Below, piece by piece: positions 18,051-28,327 of a stretch of DNA of 64,000 bases (position 1 is its first letter; every line of letters starts with the position of its first letter). Both the position numbers and the translations under genes were made by a program. The stretch lies in NCBI GenBank assembly GCA_964502175.1, contig CAZCVE010000025.1, forward strand, positions 54,878-118,877, given 5' to 3'. Below the pieces are notes generated by a model. It had not been told where the DNA came from. It made no database searches and was given only the letters and a program-made list of their open reading frames with translations. Source of the DNA: JAFLCL01 sp964502175 (lineage in GTDB: Bacteria; Myxococcota_A; Polyangia; Polyangiales; Sandaracinaceae).

Positions 18051-18071
18051 GGCGGGGGACGAGCCCCCGCC
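18051..18071. repeat. GC-rich palindromic repeat, GGCGGGGG-ACGAG-CCCCCGCC
   Basis: Perfect 8-bp arms with a 5-base loop, of the same type as hairpins at 20089-20103 and 20151-20171. It seems to be one member of a dispersed palindromic family. Confidence 0.6.
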
Positions 18072-18147
18072 CGACCCAGAACGGACTCGCGCTTCGTCCC
18101 GCGAACGACAGGAATGAGCCTAATCCGCGGCCGTCTCGCGTTCTCGG

Positions 18148-18831
18148 CTACGCCGCCTGAGCGAGCTGCGCCGTGGCTTCGTCGCCGAGCGATTGGCCTC
18201 CGAGCTTCGCGAAGGTGCGCGCCAGCGTCGCGACGTCCACGCGCTCGGGCGTGATCGCCTCGCCGAAGCGCACTGTCACGGGTGCGCGCACGCGTCCCGA
18301 CCACTTCGACATCGGCGCGCCGTGGGCGCGGCTGAACGTGCTGCCGAAGAGACCGTCGACGATCACCGGCACCGTGGGCACCGGTTGCTTGCCTACGATG
18401 CGCTCGAAGCCGGGGCGGATGGGCGACAGACGCCCGTCGGGGCTCATCGTGCCCTCGGGGAAGATCACGACGAGCTCTCCTTCGGCGAGCGCGCGATCGA
18501 TCGCGTCCATCGCGGCCGCGAGGCGCGACGGATCTCCCTTGTTCGGCGCGATCGGGATCACACGGCTCGCGCCGAAGAACGCACGCAAGAGCGGGTACTG
18601 GTGGTGGTGCTGGTGCATCACGAAGCGCGCAGGACGACGCAGCGCCGCGCCCACGAAGAGCCAGTCGTGGAACGCCGTGTGGTTCGAGACGACGAGCACG
18701 CCGCCCTCGCGCGGTACGTGCTCGAGCCCCTCGACGCGCAGTCGGTAGCCGAGGTGAAGGAGCACGCGCGCGAGCACGCGCAGCGAGAGCATCCACAGGC
18801 GGTACGAACGATCGGTGGGGCGCGGGGTCAT
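18148..18831 (-). CDS. 1-acyl-sn-glycerol-3-phosphate acyltransferase-like (PlsC family)
   Basis: A 227-residue acyltransferase. The catalytic HX4D motif is NHTAFHD (His51, Asp56); 'VIFPEGTMSPDG' is motif III and 'VPVIVDGLFGSTFS' motif IV. An amphipathic N-terminal segment (LWMLSLRVLARVLLHLGY) should anchor it to the inner membrane. ATG 18831 fits; the upstream frame runs through a repeat. It acylates lysophosphatidate or a related lipid. Confidence 0.85.
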   Translation of the reverse strand: MTPRPTDRSYRLWMLSLRVLARVLLHLGYRLRVEGLEHVPREGGVLVVSNHTAFHDWLFVGAALRRPARFVMHQHHHQYPLLRAFFGASRVIPIAPNKGDPSRLAAAMDAIDRALAEGELVVIFPEGTMSPDGRLSPIRPGFERIVGKQPVPTVPVIVDGLFGSTFSRAHGAPMSKWSGRVRAPVTVRFGEAITPERVDVATLARTFAKLGGQSLGDEATAQLAQAA

Positions 18832-18892
18832 GAGTGGAATGACTGCAGCGCTCGTGCCGACGCACAGACACTTCCAGCCCGACGACAGAAAG

Positions 18893-18911
18893 CCCCTCCC
18901 GCAGGGAGGGG
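18893..18911. repeat. GC-rich hairpin CCCCTCCC-GCA-GGGAGGGG
   Basis: A perfect 8-bp stem with loop GCA, followed by GTTGGGGAGGGTC. The same type of hairpin plus G-rich tail occurs at 31043-31064. It lies in the 256-base region between the divergent acyltransferase and secreted-protein genes, which otherwise shows no gene. Confidence 0.55.
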
Positions 18912-19087
18912 TTGGGGAGGGTCCGCGAGACCGACCCAGCACGCCACGCCGAGAGCGATGTGCATCGCGCCGCTCGCCGCACGCAGCGACCGTGCAGCGC
19001 GCTGCACACTCGGCTCGCCGATCGCCCTGTTTCGCAGGCGAAGCGAGGTCTCCATCGCGTGGCAGACCTCCTGCTGAGGCGATGTGC

Positions 19088-20032
19088 ATGGACACGATGC
19101 ATGCACGCCTGCCGCTCCTCGCCCTCGGGCTCGTGAGCCTGTCGAGGACCGCCCTCGCTCAAGAGGCTGTCGAGACGGCGGCGGTCGAGACGGAGGTCCC
19201 CGCGCCCGCGACGGCGGAGACGACGGCTCCCCACAGCACCGTTCACGTCGTCGCGCACGAGCGCGTCGCAGCGCTCCTCAACCCGATGGGCGCCGAGCAT
19301 CGCCTCGACGTCTCGGTGCGCGGCGAGATCGGCGATCAAGACGACATGTTCTTCGACGGTGCGCACTGGCAGCTCGGCGCGACCTCGTTCGTCTCGCCCG
19401 TGTACGCCATCGGCGGCGGCTTCCTCGAGCTCGCGCCCTTCTCGTTCCTCGTGCTCAAGGGCGAGGTCATGGGCGCGACCGTGTGGCCCATCGGCATGGA
19501 CGGCGCGGGGCACTACGCGGTGTCGGGCTACGACGCCGACGTGAATTCCTCGAACCTGCCTGCAGATCAGGCGGGCTCGGCGAACGGCCTCTACGCTGGC
19601 GGCAGCGCGACGCTCCAGGGCGCGATCGACATCGACGAGCGTGTGCGCGTGATCGCCGCGAGCGAGACGGGCCTCTACTTCGTGTCGCTCGGCACCGCGT
19701 CTCACTACACCTCGATGCGCTACGACCTCGTGCTCGCGCGCGAAGATCTCGTGCTCACGAACGAGGCGCTGCTCGCGGTCGACGTGCGCGCCGAGAGCGA
19801 TCTGATCGTGCGAGTCGGCGCGTACGACGACCTCCGGCACGTGCCGGCGTCGGGCTACGTCGGACATCAGGTCGGCCCGATCGTGATGCTCGAGTGGTCG
19901 CACGTCGCGCCGTCGATCGAGCACCTCACCGTGTGGGTGCGCGGCGGCATGTTCACGCACCACGCGATCCGCGCGGGTGAGCCCACGATCCTCGGCGGCG
20001 TGGCCGTCGACTACGACCTCGGAGGTCTGTGA
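19088..20032 (+). CDS. Secreted hypothetical protein, probably outer-membrane associated
   Basis: A 314-residue protein with a signal peptide (MDTMHARLPLLALGLVSLSRTALAQ) and an Ala/Glu/Thr-rich linker. A long beta-rich part follows with alternating patterns ('HRLDVSVRGEIGDQ', 'ALLAVDVRAESDLIVRVGAYDDL', 'VWVRGGMFTH') as in small beta-barrel or lipocalin-like envelope proteins. No family recognised. ATG 19088 is about 9 bases from a TGAGG ribosome site; ATG 19082 is the alternative. Its stop overlaps the start of the transporter gene (TGATG), so the two are probably cotranslated. Confidence 0.65.
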   Translation: MDTMHARLPLLALGLVSLSRTALAQEAVETAAVETEVPAPATAETTAPHSTVHVVAHERVAALLNPMGAEHRLDVSVRGEIGDQDDMFFDGAHWQLGATSFVSPVYAIGGGFLELAPFSFLVLKGEVMGATVWPIGMDGAGHYAVSGYDADVNSSNLPADQAGSANGLYAGGSATLQGAIDIDERVRVIAASETGLYFVSLGTASHYTSMRYDLVLAREDLVLTNEALLAVDVRAESDLIVRVGAYDDLRHVPASGYVGHQVGPIVMLEWSHVAPSIEHLTVWVRGGMFTHHAIRAGEPTILGGVAVDYDLGGL

Positions 20033-21525
20033 TGGAAGCCCAGGGACAGAACGAGAATCGGCGCGCACTCTCCGGGGAGCCTGCCGGCGGGGGCGAAGCC
20101 CCCTTGAGGCGCGAGCGACGGAGGAGCGAAGCGACGACGAGCGATGGGGGTGCGGGGGTCGAGCCCCCGCATCGAGCGCCGAAGGCGCGGGAAACCAACG
20201 CGTTCGGTCTCTCGGGCTTCGCCGACAACCTGATGGGCACGTGCCTCGGCGTGCACCTCTTCATGTTCTACACGGACGTCGTCGGTCTCGCGCCGCTGTG
20301 GGTGAGCGCAGGCCTCGCCGTCGCGCTCGGCTGGGACGCGATCGCGAGCGTGATGATGGGCCGCCTCTCCGATCGCACGCGGAGCGCGTTCGGTCGTCGT
20401 CGTCCGTACGTGATCGCGGGCGCGCTGCCCGTGGCGCTCTCGTTCTTCGCGCTGCTGTGTCCTCCCGCGGAGCTGCACGACGGCGCGCTCGCGGCGTGGT
20501 TCACGATCTCGCTCGTCGTGCTCTTCACGGCGCGCACGATGGTGCAAGTGCCGGTGCTCTCGCTCCTGCCCGAGCTCGGCAAGACGCCGGGCGAGCGCAC
20601 GGGCCTCGCCGCGCGTCGCGAGCAGCTCGGCAACGTGGGCGATCTCGTCGGGCTCCTCTTGCCGATCGCGCTCCTCATGGCGATGGGCGCGGCGGAGGAA
20701 GGCGCCGACGTCTCGCTCGCGCGACGCGGCTTCGGCGCGGCGGGCGCGATCCTCGCGATCCTGGCGTTCGGTGCGCTCGTGCTGACGTGGATCGGAACGA
20801 GGGAAGACACGAACGTCCCTGCGCCGCGTGAGATGCCCATGCGCGAGATCGTGCGCGCGCTCTCGGACAACGCGCCCTTCCGCGCGCTGCTCGGTGCGGC
20901 GGCGCTCGGCGCGATCGCGCTCGCGTTCGTGAACGCGCTGGTGCTCTACGTGCTCGAGCACGTGATGGAGGAGAGCGATCCCGCGATCCACCTAGGCGCG
21001 TTCGTCATCAACGCGGTGGCTGCGATCGCGAGCTACCCGCTGTGGACGCGCGTCGTCGCGCGCTTCGGCAAGGCGTACGCGTTTCGCATGGGCCTCGCCA
21101 CGTCGGCGCTCGCGTTCGGCAGCGTGTTCCTCGTGGGCCCCGGCGATCACCTCGCGCTCGCGCTCGTCATGATCTTCTCGGGCGTCGCGAACGTGGGCTT
21201 CTGGATGTTGCTCTCCGCGCTCACGGCGGACGTGACGGATCTCGACGCGCAGCGCCACGGTGAGCGTCGCGAGGGCCTCTTCGCGGGCTTCGCCGCGTTC
21301 ACGAAGAAGCTCGCGGTGGCCGGTGCGTCGGCGGGCGTGGGCATCGGCCTCACGCTGATCGGCTACGAAGAGCACGTCGCGCCGAGCGCCGAGGTGGTGT
21401 TCGGCCTGAAGCTCCTCTTCGCAGTACCCACGACGGTGCTCGTGATCGCAGCGCTGTGGATCTTCCGCGGCTACGACGCGACCGAGACACGACCGGCCGC
21501 CGTCACGCAGCCTCTCGAGGCCTGA
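20032..21525 (+). CDS. MFS/GPH-type sugar-cation symporter with repeat-derived N-terminal extension
   Basis: A 497-residue transporter with about 12 membrane segments. 'FGLSGFADNLMG', 'GRLSDRTRSAFGRRRPYVIAGA' (the loop 2-3 motif of the GPH/MFS_2 family) and 'PVLSLLPELGKTPGERTGLAARREQLGN' support a glycoside/sugar-cation symporter. Family members normally start near the first motif, but here about 55 extra polar residues (Gly/Glu/Arg/Pro-rich) precede it, coded by a GC-rich palindromic repeat. No alternative in-frame ATG or GTG lies between the repeat and the first membrane segment, and the ATG overlaps the previous stop, so the repeat is probably translated. Confidence 0.85.
   Translation: MEAQGQNENRRALSGEPAGGGEAPLRRERRRSEATTSDGGAGVEPPHRAPKARETNAFGLSGFADNLMGTCLGVHLFMFYTDVVGLAPLWVSAGLAVALGWDAIASVMMGRLSDRTRSAFGRRRPYVIAGALPVALSFFALLCPPAELHDGALAAWFTISLVVLFTARTMVQVPVLSLLPELGKTPGERTGLAARREQLGNVGDLVGLLLPIALLMAMGAAEEGADVSLARRGFGAAGAILAILAFGALVLTWIGTREDTNVPAPREMPMREIVRALSDNAPFRALLGAAALGAIALAFVNALVLYVLEHVMEESDPAIHLGAFVINAVAAIASYPLWTRVVARFGKAYAFRMGLATSALAFGSVFLVGPGDHLALALVMIFSGVANVGFWMLLSALTADVTDLDAQRHGERREGLFAGFAAFTKKLAVAGASAGVGIGLTLIGYEEHVAPSAEVVFGLKLLFAVPTTVLVIAALWIFRGYDATETRPAAVTQPLEA
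20089..20188. repeat. Palindromic repeat block inside the transporter N-terminal coding region
   Basis: Three perfect hairpins in 100 bases: GGGGG-CGAAG-CCCCC (20089-20103), TGCGGGGG-TCGAG-CCCCCGCA (20151-20171) and GCGCC-GAA-GGCGC (20176-20188). The spacer is rich in GAGCGA/GCGACG. It resembles the element at 18051 and the one at 63896-63997, but sits inside a coding sequence. Confidence 0.65.
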
Positions 21526-21578
21526 TGGCGAGGGCCGCGCGGATTGTGCGCGGCCTCGTCGGAGACGATCATCGTCAC

Positions 21579-22016
21579 GTGTCCATCCACTCTTCGTTCA
21601 TGTCGATCCTCCCACTGGTGATCTGCGCGGGCTGCGGCGCCACGGCCGTCGAGTCGCCGCCCGCGAGCGAGCGCACCGAGACCGCGCGCGCCGTCGCTCA
21701 CTACGTCGCGCCCGGCTGGGACGACAGAACCGAAGCCGGCGACGGAATCTTCGACACGAACCTGCTCCTCGCGATCCTCGCGGACACCGAGAGCGCGGCC
21801 GCGTGCACGTCGAGCGAAGTCGTCGAGCTCGTGCTCGCGGTCACGGTCGGCGAGAGCAGCTCGACGATCCTCGCGACCTCAGAGCGCGAAGAAGATCGCG
21901 CGCTCGGCGTGTGCCTCGAGGACGCGTTCCGTGATCGCGTGCAGGCCCTCCGCGCCGAGGGTGGGAGCGTGCTCTTCACCGTGCGCGTCCGCGTGCAGCC
22001 CGACGCAGCGCCGTGA
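21579..22016 (+). CDS. Small putative lipoprotein
   Basis: A 145-residue protein with N-terminal MSIHSSFMSILPLVICAGC (signal-like; the residue at -3 of the lipobox is Cys, so lipidation is uncertain). The mature part is beta-rich with one Cys pair and a 'SEREEDRALGVCLEDAFRDRVQAL' helix. No family recognised. GTG 21579 is preferred; ATG 21600 would leave no n-region. It ends 10 bases from the convergent next gene. Confidence 0.5.
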   Translation: MSIHSSFMSILPLVICAGCGATAVESPPASERTETARAVAHYVAPGWDDRTEAGDGIFDTNLLLAILADTESAAACTSSEVVELVLAVTVGESSSTILATSEREEDRALGVCLEDAFRDRVQALRAEGGSVLFTVRVRVQPDAAP

Positions 22017-22025
22017 TCGAGTCGA

Positions 22026-22871
22026 TCAGCGCGCGAGGATCGCGCGCGTCGAGATGCGGAAGATCTGGAACTCGCTCTGCGCCGACGTGAACGCCGAGCG
22101 GCCGTCGCCGCGATCGTCGTCGAACCACATCCAGCGGGCGCGGGGTGAGATGGCATCGGCGGTGGGCGCACCGCACACGGGCGGGAAGTCGCCGCCCACG
22201 GCGTCGTTGGCCTCACCGACGGAGAGCCCGGGCCCGCCGGTCGATCCGCCGCTCGTGAACCACCCCTCGCGGTCGCAGCGCTCGAGCCAGAACGCGACCT
22301 CGTCGTCGCTCGGTCCGCCCGAGCCCGAGTCGAAGTCCTGTCGCGTCGCGCAGGCCTCCCACGCGTCGTCGCCCGACACGAGCAGCGTCTCCCCGCGCGC
22401 GTCGCGCACCTCGACCAAGAGACCCTGCGTGACGGAGTCGTCGCTCCAGCCGAGCACGTAGAGGAAGTCGCTGCCCGTGACCGCGCCCTCGGGCACGCGA
22501 TAGATCTCGGCGCCGAGGTCGTCCTCACACGCGCCGAGCGGTCCGCATCGCACGCCGGGGCAGTCGCGATCGGAGCTGCACATCGCGCTGCAACAGAAGA
22601 TCTCGCAGGCTGTCGTCGCCTCCGCGGCGCCGAACGTGGAGCGGAGACCACGCGCATCGCCGAACCCGAAGCGATAGCTGTTGTCGGCGGTGGCCACGAC
22701 GATGAGCTCGGGCACCTCGACGATCGGCCCCGCGTCGAAGCTGAACGCATCGGGCGGCACGACGAACGCATCGACGTTCGCATCGATCGGCACCGGCTCG
22801 GGCACGACGAGCCCCGACTTCGCGCCGCACGCGCCGAGGAGCAAGAGAGACGCGGCACGGAGGAGCCTCAT
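22026..22871 (-). CDS. Asp-Ala-linker lipoprotein, cysteine-containing
   Basis: A 281-residue lipoprotein (MRLLRAASLLLLGACG). The lipobox is followed by a short Val/Pro/Asp-Ala linker (IDANVDAFVVPPDAFSFDAG) and a Cys-rich segment 'CEIFCCSAMCSSDRDCPGVRCGPLGAC'. The remainder looks like a beta-sandwich ('LLVEVRDARGETLLVSGDDAWEAC'). Function unknown. The Asp-Ala linker is shared with several other lipoproteins in this window. Confidence 0.65.
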   Translation of the reverse strand: MRLLRAASLLLLGACGAKSGLVVPEPVPIDANVDAFVVPPDAFSFDAGPIVEVPELIVVATADNSYRFGFGDARGLRSTFGAAEATTACEIFCCSAMCSSDRDCPGVRCGPLGACEDDLGAEIYRVPEGAVTGSDFLYVLGWSDDSVTQGLLVEVRDARGETLLVSGDDAWEACATRQDFDSGSGGPSDDEVAFWLERCDREGWFTSGGSTGGPGLSVGEANDAVGGDFPPVCGAPTADAISPRARWMWFDDDRGDGRSAFTSAQSEFQIFRISTRAILAR

Positions 22872-22929
22872 CGCCGCCAAGGTACCGCGTCTCTCCACGC
22901 CGTCGGTGTCGACACGCTATCCTCGGATC

Positions 22930-23361
22930 ATGCCCGCGACCGACGTCGCCTCCGAGCTCAGACGCACACTGCGGGGCGACCCACTGGTCGCGGCAGCTTG
23001 GCTGTTCGGATCGGCGTCACGCGACGCACTTCGCGAGGACAGCGACGTCGACGTCGCGCTCATCCTTCGTAACCCCGAGGACAGCGCAGCATCGCGTCGA
23101 CGTGAGCTCGCCGATCTCGCAGCGCGGTGTGAAGCACGTCTCGGGCGGCCGATCGATGTCGTCGTGCTCGGGCTGCACGACCCGGTGATCGCACATCGCG
23201 TCCTCTCCGAAGGGACCCTGTTGGTCGACGACGATCGAGCGAGGCGCGTTCAGTTCACGACGGACGTCGTCGCGCGCTATCTCGACTGGGCGCCGCTCTA
23301 CGAAGCCGCAGCCGCCCGCAGCCTGGCCGTGAACCGAGCGTGGGCACGGGGACAGCGATGA
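22930..23361 (+). CDS. mntA: MNT-type nucleotidyltransferase antitoxin
   Basis: A 143-residue minimal nucleotidyltransferase. The catalytic signature is GS(x10)DxD: Gly27-Ser28 in 'WLFGSASRDA', and Asp39/Asp41 in 'EDSDVDVAL'. A third Asp is in 'RPIDVVVLG'. In known MntA-HepT systems this enzyme AMPylates a Tyr of the HEPN toxin and thereby blocks it. Its stop overlaps the toxin start (ATGA). Confidence 0.88.
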   Translation: MPATDVASELRRTLRGDPLVAAAWLFGSASRDALREDSDVDVALILRNPEDSAASRRRELADLAARCEARLGRPIDVVVLGLHDPVIAHRVLSEGTLLVDDDRARRVQFTTDVVARYLDWAPLYEAAAARSLAVNRAWARGQR

Positions 23362-23777
23362 GCGCGGTGCTCGCAGACAAGGTGGCGTTCGTGCGGGGCG
23401 CGCTGTCCGAGCTGGACGCTCTGCCACGCGCCTCCATCGAGGAGTTCCTGTCCGACCGACGCAACCTGCCGACTGCGCTGCATTGGCTGCAGACCGCCAT
23501 CCAGGCCCTGCTCGACATCGGACTCCACGTGACCTCCGAGCGCGGACTGCCGACACCGCGCACGAGCATGGAGGTCCTCGAACGACTCGAAGAAGCCGCG
23601 CTGCTGCCGAAAGGCACCGCCCTTCGATTTCGTCCCATCGTGGGATTCCGCAATCGCGTCGTGCACCTCTACGACCGCGTCGATGCGGCCATCGTGTTTC
23701 GCATCCTCGACGAGGACCGCGACGATCTGCGCGAGCTGCTCGGGCTCCTCTTGGATGCCGCGGACCGAACGGCGTGA
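23358..23777 (+). CDS. hepT: HEPN (DUF86) toxin, HepT-like RNase
   Basis: A 139-residue all-helical HEPN protein. The RNase motif RX4HXY is intact: Arg98, His103, Tyr105 in 'FRNRVVHLYDRVD'. Tyr105 is the residue AMPylated by MntA in described systems. ATG 23358 within an ATGA overlap decides the start, a GTG at 23340 being less likely. Confidence 0.88.
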   Translation: MSAVLADKVAFVRGALSELDALPRASIEEFLSDRRNLPTALHWLQTAIQALLDIGLHVTSERGLPTPRTSMEVLERLEEAALLPKGTALRFRPIVGFRNRVVHLYDRVDAAIVFRILDEDRDDLRELLGLLLDAADRTA

Positions 23778-23838
23778 TCTCGAACGCGGAAACCCGACGG
23801 GTTGACGCATCGAGGACGATCGAGCCCACTCGGGGGTG

Positions 23839-24570
23839 ATGGAGCGCGACGCGAGCGTGGAGGAAGGGGTCGCGCGACGCGCGACGCGATCGTCGACGCT
23901 TGCCCTCGGTCCGTGGAAACGAGAGACGTTGTCGTCGCCGCGCTTGTTCGCGCAGGCCGTGCTCTCGTGGCTGGCCTTTCCGGTGTTCAAGCTGCTCGCG
24001 CCCGAGAGCCACGCGTCGATGCTCGCGCCGATGCTGCTCGCGATGGCCGGGAGCATCGGGGTGTTCGTCGCCGTTCGCATCTGGGCCCGACCGCCGGGAG
24101 AAGAACCCGTCGAGGTCGACCAGAGCGGCGTCTGGATCGCCTCGCGCGACACGGAGGGCCACAAGACGCGGCGTCACATCGCGTTCGATGCGATGCACGC
24201 GGTGCGCGCGCGCCGCGGATGGATCGCGTTCCTCGGCGCGGGTGGCGACACGTTGTTCGTCGTCCGTGGCACCGAGCATCACAACGCGAGCCTCCTCGCC
24301 GACGCGGCGCGCACGACGGGCGGCCCACGCGTCGTCCTGCCCGGCGCTTCTCCGGACGAGGCCTTCCGCCTGCGCCCGATGTTCTTCGGCTACGTCGCGA
24401 CGGTGTGCTGGATGCTCGCGATCGCGCGCGCGCCCGTGCCGCTCGACTGGCTCGCGGCGCTCGCGATCGTTCCAGTGTTCGCCGTCGGGATGTGGCGCCA
24501 AGCGCGCCGCACGCCCTCGGTCGAGCTGGCCCTGCGTGCAGCGCCGACCTACCGAGAGCCCGCGTCCTGA
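23839..24570 (+). CDS. Hypothetical membrane protein
   Basis: A 243-residue protein with two pairs of hydrophobic segments: about residues 37-80 (LFAQAVLSWLAFPVFKLLA and LLAMAGSIGVFVAVRIWA) and 180-220 (MFFGYVATVCWMLAIA and LAALAIVPVFAVGMW). Between them a small beta domain ('VEVDQSGVWIASRD', 'RRHIAFDAMHAVRARRGWIAFLGAGGDTLFVV') looks like the PH-like domain of bacterial membrane proteins. Its stop codon abuts the fadJ-like stop with zero bases between. Start uncertain (GTG 23836 or ATG 23839). Confidence 0.6.
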   Translation: MERDASVEEGVARRATRSSTLALGPWKRETLSSPRLFAQAVLSWLAFPVFKLLAPESHASMLAPMLLAMAGSIGVFVAVRIWARPPGEEPVEVDQSGVWIASRDTEGHKTRRHIAFDAMHAVRARRGWIAFLGAGGDTLFVVRGTEHHNASLLADAARTTGGPRVVLPGASPDEAFRLRPMFFGYVATVCWMLAIARAPVPLDWLAALAIVPVFAVGMWRQARRTPSVELALRAAPTYREPAS

Positions 24571-26808
<2,238 letters not shown>

Positions 26809-26812
26809 CTCT

Positions 26813-28132
26813 TCACTCCCGCTCGAGGACGATGGCTGCGCCGAGACCACCTGCGGCGCACGCGGTCACGAGGCCGAGCTGCTTGCCGCGACGACCGAGC
26901 TCGCGGAGCGTCTGCGTGATCTGTCGACCACCGGTCGCGGCGAACGGATGACCGATCGCGATCGAGCCGCCCGTCGGATTGAACTTGGACCAGTCGATCT
27001 CGCCGATGCGCTCGCTGCGGCCGAGCTTGTCTTCCGCGAACTGCTTGCTCTCGAAGGCCTGCGTGTTCGAGAGCACCTGCGCGGCGAAGGCCTCGTGCAT
27101 GTCGAGCACGTCGATGTCCTTCAGCGTGACGCCCGCGCGATCGAGCGCGAGCGGCGTCGCGTAGCTCGGGCCCATCAAGAGCTGTCCGCGCGGATCGAGC
27201 GCGGCGAACGCGTAGCTGCGCAGGTAGCCGAGCGGCGTGAGGCCGAGGGCCTTGGCCTTGTCCTCGCGCATGAGCATGAGCGCGCTCGCGCCGTCGGTGA
27301 GCGGCGACGCATTGCCCGCGGTGACGGTGCCGTACTTGCGATCGAACGCAGGCTTGAGCTTCGCGTAGCTCTCGAGCTTGCTGTCCTTCCTGACGAGGTT
27401 GTCCTCGACGTACGCGACGGTTCCCTTCCCCTTCGAGTCGGGGACGTACATCTCCATCACCTCGCCAGCGAAGTGACCCGCCGCCCACGCAGCAGCGGCC
27501 TTGGAGTGGCTCTCGTGCGCGATGCGATCCTGATCGGCGCGCGCGATCCCGTTCTCCTTCGCCATCTTCTCGGCGCTCTCGCCCATGGAGAGGCCCGTCG
27601 AGAACTCGACGATCGCGGGCGGCACCGGCACGAGATCCTTGGCCGAGAGGCGCGAGAGGATCTTCAGCTGATCGAGCGGCGTCTTGGCCTTGCTCGCGTC
27701 GAGCAGCGCGACCGAGAGCTTCTTCGAGACGGTGATCGGCACGTCGCTCGAAGAGTCCGCGCCACCTGCGATGCCCGCGGTGATCGTGCCGACGGCGATC
27801 GCCTCGGCGACGGACACGGCCGACTGGTAGCCCGTCGCGCACGCGCGGCTGACGCTGAAGGCCTCGATGCTTCGAGGCATGCCGGTCGCGAGCACGATCT
27901 CGCGCGCGATGTTCGGCGCGGCGATCGAAGGCAATACCTGTCCGTAGGTCACCTGCTCGATCTCCTTCGCCGCGATCCCCGAGCGCGCGAGCAGCTCGGC
28001 GACGACGGCGATGCCCATGTCGAGCGAGCTCAGGTTCTTGTACGCCGACGACTGCTTCGCGAACGGCGTGCGCAGTCCGCCGACGATCGCGACGCGCTGG
28101 TTCCCAGGTCCGACGAGCCCCTTGCGAGCCAT
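26813..28132 (-). CDS. fadI: Acetyl-CoA acyltransferase (3-ketoacyl-CoA thiolase)
   Basis: A 439-residue thiolase. Catalytic residues are in 'VSRACATGYQSA' (nucleophile Cys), 'GHPFAATGGRQ' (His) and 'TACAAGGLGAA' (Cys). The long loop and 'TAGNASPLTDGASALML' are typical. It has a strong ribosome site (GGAGG) before the ATG at 28132. It forms an operon with the downstream alpha subunit; the order thiolase then alpha subunit matches FadI-FadJ. A palindromic candidate operator sits 39-53 bases upstream. Confidence 0.94.
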   Translation of the reverse strand: MARKGLVGPGNQRVAIVGGLRTPFAKQSSAYKNLSSLDMGIAVVAELLARSGIAAKEIEQVTYGQVLPSIAAPNIAREIVLATGMPRSIEAFSVSRACATGYQSAVSVAEAIAVGTITAGIAGGADSSSDVPITVSKKLSVALLDASKAKTPLDQLKILSRLSAKDLVPVPPAIVEFSTGLSMGESAEKMAKENGIARADQDRIAHESHSKAAAAWAAGHFAGEVMEMYVPDSKGKGTVAYVEDNLVRKDSKLESYAKLKPAFDRKYGTVTAGNASPLTDGASALMLMREDKAKALGLTPLGYLRSYAFAALDPRGQLLMGPSYATPLALDRAGVTLKDIDVLDMHEAFAAQVLSNTQAFESKQFAEDKLGRSERIGEIDWSKFNPTGGSIAIGHPFAATGGRQITQTLRELGRRGKQLGLVTACAAGGLGAAIVLERE

Positions 28133-28170
28133 GCTGCCTCCACGGTGGCCGGCCACGATCGAACGGCTCG

Positions 28171-28185
28171 TTGAACGCCGTTCAA
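28171..28185. promoter_or_regulatory. Palindromic candidate operator TTGAAC-GCC-GTTCAA
   Basis: A perfect 6-3-6 dyad immediately upstream of fadI, a position and size typical of TetR-type fatty-acid-degradation repressors. No such regulator is encoded nearby. Binding is inferred. Confidence 0.5.
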
Positions 28186-28254
28186 GTGGCCGGGAGCCGG
28201 GTGTCTGGCCCGTATGACGCAGCGTGTCAAGAGCGTGGCCGGGCACGACGAAGA

Positions 28255-28269
28255 CGTTTCCAGGAAACG
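28255..28269. promoter_or_regulatory. Perfect palindrome CGTTTCC-A-GGAAACG
   Basis: A 7-1-7 perfect dyad in the same divergent region, 70 bases from the first palindrome and 59 bases before the lipoprotein ATG at 28328. It may be an operator for either gene. Confidence 0.45.
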
Positions 28270-28327
28270 AGTGACGGGAAGGACCGATGAAGGCGGCGTT
28301 CGGTCGAACACCACCCGAGGTCCCGCC

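Noticed and set aside
17834..18147. A gene spanning the N gap
   Set aside because: Frames through the N run are artefacts; flanks show no coding signal.
28225..28230. TTGACA -35 box (minus strand) for fadI
   Set aside because: The hexamer is perfect but no -10 element lies at a proper spacing.
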